The notes below the pieces were generated by a model that was not told where the DNA came from, ran no database searches, and was given only the letters and a program-made list of their open reading frames with translations. Source: Candidatus Eiseniibacteriota bacterium (GTDB taxonomy: Bacteria > Eisenbacteria > RBG-16-71-46 > SZUA-252). From it: a stretch of DNA of 6,714 nucleotides. Below are positions 5,213-6,714 of this stretch, in pieces (position 1 is the first letter of the stretch; each line of letters opens with the position of its first letter). The position numbers and the translations under genes were made by a program. The stretch spans positions 1 through 6,714 of the forward strand of contig JAEHDN010000013.1 in assembly GCA_016880395.1 (NCBI GenBank), in the 5' to 3' direction.

Positions 5213-6496
5213 ATGGGCGTGAGCCGACGAGCATCCACCATCATAAGCCTCCTCACCCTGGCCCTCTTCGGCCTCTCGCTCGCGGTCGTGTTCCCCAAGC
5301 CGTCACCGCCGCCCGCGCCTCCTCAGGTGCCGGAGCTCTGGGCCACCGGCGAGCCCGGAGACACGCTGAGTCGCAGCGCCCCGCTCGCGAGGATTCTCGC
5401 GTCGAGGGGCCTCGACGACGCCCAGATCCACGAGATCACGAAGCTCCTGCGCACCTACAAGAGCCCGCGCTCCCTCCATCCCGGGGTCGCGGTGCGCTTT
5501 TCGCCGCGAGGCGGGGTTCCAGATCGGATTCGACTCGACTTGACCCCCGACTCAGCCCTCCGGTTCGTGCGGGTCGATTCCGCCTGGACCGCAAAGGTCG
5601 TGCTGGTGCCGTTCACGATGGACACGGTGCGCGTCTCCGGGATCATCGAATCGAGCCTCTGGGCGGCGCGTCTGGGCGGCGACGCCGACCGGCTCGGCGA
5701 GCGTGGGTTCGAGGACCTCGTCTACGACCTTGCCGACGTGTTCGCCTGGAAGGTGGATTTCACGCGCGATCTCAGGAAGGGTGACTCCTTCCGCCTCGCG
5801 CTCGAGCGCAAGGTGCGTCCCGACGGATCCATCCGGAGCCGCCACTTCCTCGCGATCGAGCTGGTGAATGGCGGCCGGACGATCCGCGCGATTCCGCGCT
5901 CCCGCCCGGGCGGCCGTTACGCGTACTACGACGAAGAGGGGCGCTCCCTGCATGGCGCCTTTCTGCGCTATCCCGTTCCGTATCGGATCACGAGCAGGTT
6001 CACGAGCCGCCGGTACCATCCCATTCTCAAGCGATACCGCGCGCATGAGGGCATCGACTACGGCGCTCCGACCGGAGCGCCTGTCGAGGTGACCGCCTCG
6101 GGGGTCGTCACCCGCGCCGGCTTCGCGGGCGGTTACGGTCGACTCGTCGAGGTGCGTCACGCGCAGGGGATCCGCACACGCTACGCGCACCTGAGCTCGA
6201 TCGCCCTACGCGTGCGACCTGGGGCGCGGGTGAATCAGGGCGACGTGATCGGGAGGGTGGGCTCGTCCGGCCTCGCGACGGGTCCGCACCTCCACTACGA
6301 GTTCCTCCGCAACGGCCACCATCAGAATCCGCTCACCGTGGAGATGCCGGGCCAGCCCGCCCTGGCCGCGGCCCAGATGGAAGCGTTCCGGCGGGACCGG
6401 GACGATGCCCTCGCGCTGATCGAGCACGTGCCCAGCCCCGAGGAGGCGCCGGTCGCGCTCGTGCAGCCAGGAAACGGACACAGGGCCCACCGGTAA
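5213..6496 (+). CDS. Peptidoglycan DD-metalloendopeptidase, M23 family (MepM-like layout)
   Basis: This 427-residue cell-wall hydrolase cuts peptide cross-links in the murein outside the inner membrane. Residues 5-6 are Arg, followed by an uncleaved-looking membrane helix (about 9-27) and a Pro-rich linker (28-40). GEPGDTLS (46-53) opens a LysM/OapA-like wall-binding domain to about residue 95, followed by an intermediate domain. The M23 domain runs from about 270 to 365. Zinc ligands are H278 and D282 (HEGID) and H361 (HLH); the catalytic histidines are H326 (YAHLS) and H359. All key residues are present, so it should be active. The frame is open 51 codons upstream, but that stretch runs antisense into the neighbouring reductase gene and lacks a signal sequence. 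ATG 5213 is therefore preferred, though its ribosome site is weak; GTG 5219 is an alternative. Confidence 0.9.
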   Translation: MGVSRRASTIISLLTLALFGLSLAVVFPKPSPPPAPPQVPELWATGEPGDTLSRSAPLARILASRGLDDAQIHEITKLLRTYKSPRSLHPGVAVRFSPRGGVPDRIRLDLTPDSALRFVRVDSAWTAKVVLVPFTMDTVRVSGIIESSLWAARLGGDADRLGERGFEDLVYDLADVFAWKVDFTRDLRKGDSFRLALERKVRPDGSIRSRHFLAIELVNGGRTIRAIPRSRPGGRYAYYDEEGRSLHGAFLRYPVPYRITSRFTSRRYHPILKRYRAHEGIDYGAPTGAPVEVTASGVVTRAGFAGGYGRLVEVRHAQGIRTRYAHLSSIALRVRPGARVNQGDVIGRVGSSGLATGPHLHYEFLRNGHHQNPLTVEMPGQPALAAAQMEAFRRDRDDALALIEHVPSPEEAPVALVQPGNGHRAHR

Positions 6497-6501
6497 CCGC
6501 C

Positions 6502-6527
6502 CGCGCCTCCCCCCGGCGCGTCATCTT
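6502..6527 (+). terminator. Possible terminator of the M23 peptidase gene
   Basis: CGCGCC (6502-6507) pairs with GGCGCG (6515-6520) across a 7-base loop, starting 5 bases after the stop codon. TCATCTTCGTT follows, moderately T-rich in an otherwise very GC-rich region. This is a short stem and a weak case. Confidence 0.4.
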
Positions 6528-6529
6528 CG

Positions 6530-6558
6530 TTGACTCCCCCAGGGCAACCCCTTACCTT
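6530..6558 (+). promoter_or_regulatory. Putative sigma70-type promoter of the gene entering at the window's right edge
   Basis: TTGACT (6530-6535) matches the -35 consensus at 5 of 6 bases. It is followed after exactly 17 bases by TACCTT (6553-6558), which keeps the key T, A and final T of the -10 element. It sits just after the M23 terminator candidate and before the partial membrane-protein gene. The TTG at 6530 would otherwise be a possible start codon of that gene, and the two readings compete. Confidence 0.45.
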
Positions 6559-6619
6559 CGCGCCGCTCGATTCGCCTAAGCACGCCGTCGTCCGGAGCGC
6601 GCCCAAGATCCTCCAGCCC

Positions 6620-6714
6620 GTGGTTCTCGCCGTCGGGATCACGCTGTCCATGCTCGCCTTGATGCTCGCCCTGATCGAGGTCGGCTATCGATACGGACGG
6701 AGGAGACAGGCTCG
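6620..6714 (+). CDS. Partial CDS: N-terminal transmembrane segment of an unidentified membrane protein
   Basis: The frame is cut by the window end, with no stop seen. From GTG 6620 it encodes a strong transmembrane helix (VVLAVGITLSMLALMLALIE) followed by the tight basic stretch GYRYGRRR. This layout, a short external N-terminus then a helix ending in E-x-G-Y-R-x-G-R-R, is seen at the start of some uncharacterised bacterial membrane proteins such as the DUF4239/bestrophin-like group. That is a resemblance only. The frame is open back to TTG 6530, and ATG 6650 is also possible. None of the three has a clear Shine-Dalgarno, so the start is uncertain. Confidence 0.45.
   Translation, partial: MVLAVGITLSMLALMLALIEVGYRYGRRRQA

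Noticed and set aside
4533..5784. Long plus-strand open frames across the reductase gene and into the peptidase gene
   Set aside because: They are antisense or out of frame to genes with clear Rossmann and M23 motifs. Their products are Arg/Pro/Ser-rich without domain signatures.

Overview
The window is very GC-rich, with dense coding, GTG and TTG starts, and many haem c motifs. This fits a free-living, high-GC Gram-negative bacterium with heavily haem-based respiration, such as a deltaproteobacterium-like, Gemmatimonadota-like or Eisenbacteria-like lineage. The sequence alone does not fix the phylum.

Positions 59-4407 hold one five-gene plus-strand cluster. In order it encodes a TTG-started periplasmic tetrahaem cytochrome of the c554 type, a Rieske 2Fe-2S protein, a one-piece cytochrome b with both haem-ligand pairs and the PEWY quinol-site motif, an 11-haem c-type cytochrome with a C-terminal membrane anchor, and a second tetrahaem c554-type cytochrome paralogous to the first. 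The last three genes are tightly coupled: cytochrome b and the 11-haem gene overlap at GTGA, and the 11-haem gene overlaps the last cytochrome by 14 bp, with a strong Shine-Dalgarno inside the upstream gene. No cytochrome c1 or cytochrome f gene is present. The simplest reading is a variant quinol oxidase of the bc1/b6f superfamily in which quinol electrons pass through Rieske and cytochrome b into a multihaem wire (19 c haems over three proteins) rather than a monohaem cytochrome. The final acceptor cannot be seen here.

Positions 4408-4508 hold two hairpins between converging genes. A minus-strand gene (4509-5153) encodes a small Rossmann-fold reductase of the F420/NADP-oxidoreductase family. 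Diverging from it, with a 59-bp gap, is an M23 zinc metalloendopeptidase of MepM-like architecture (5213-6496), followed by a terminator-like hairpin. The window ends inside a further reading frame that starts with a transmembrane segment (about 6620 onward) and has a plausible sigma70-type promoter upstream.

The respiratory cluster is the interesting part. The 4408-6714 region looks like ordinary chromosomal housekeeping. I see no mobile elements, CRISPR arrays, tRNA or rRNA. No gene-free stretch exceeds about 110 bases.
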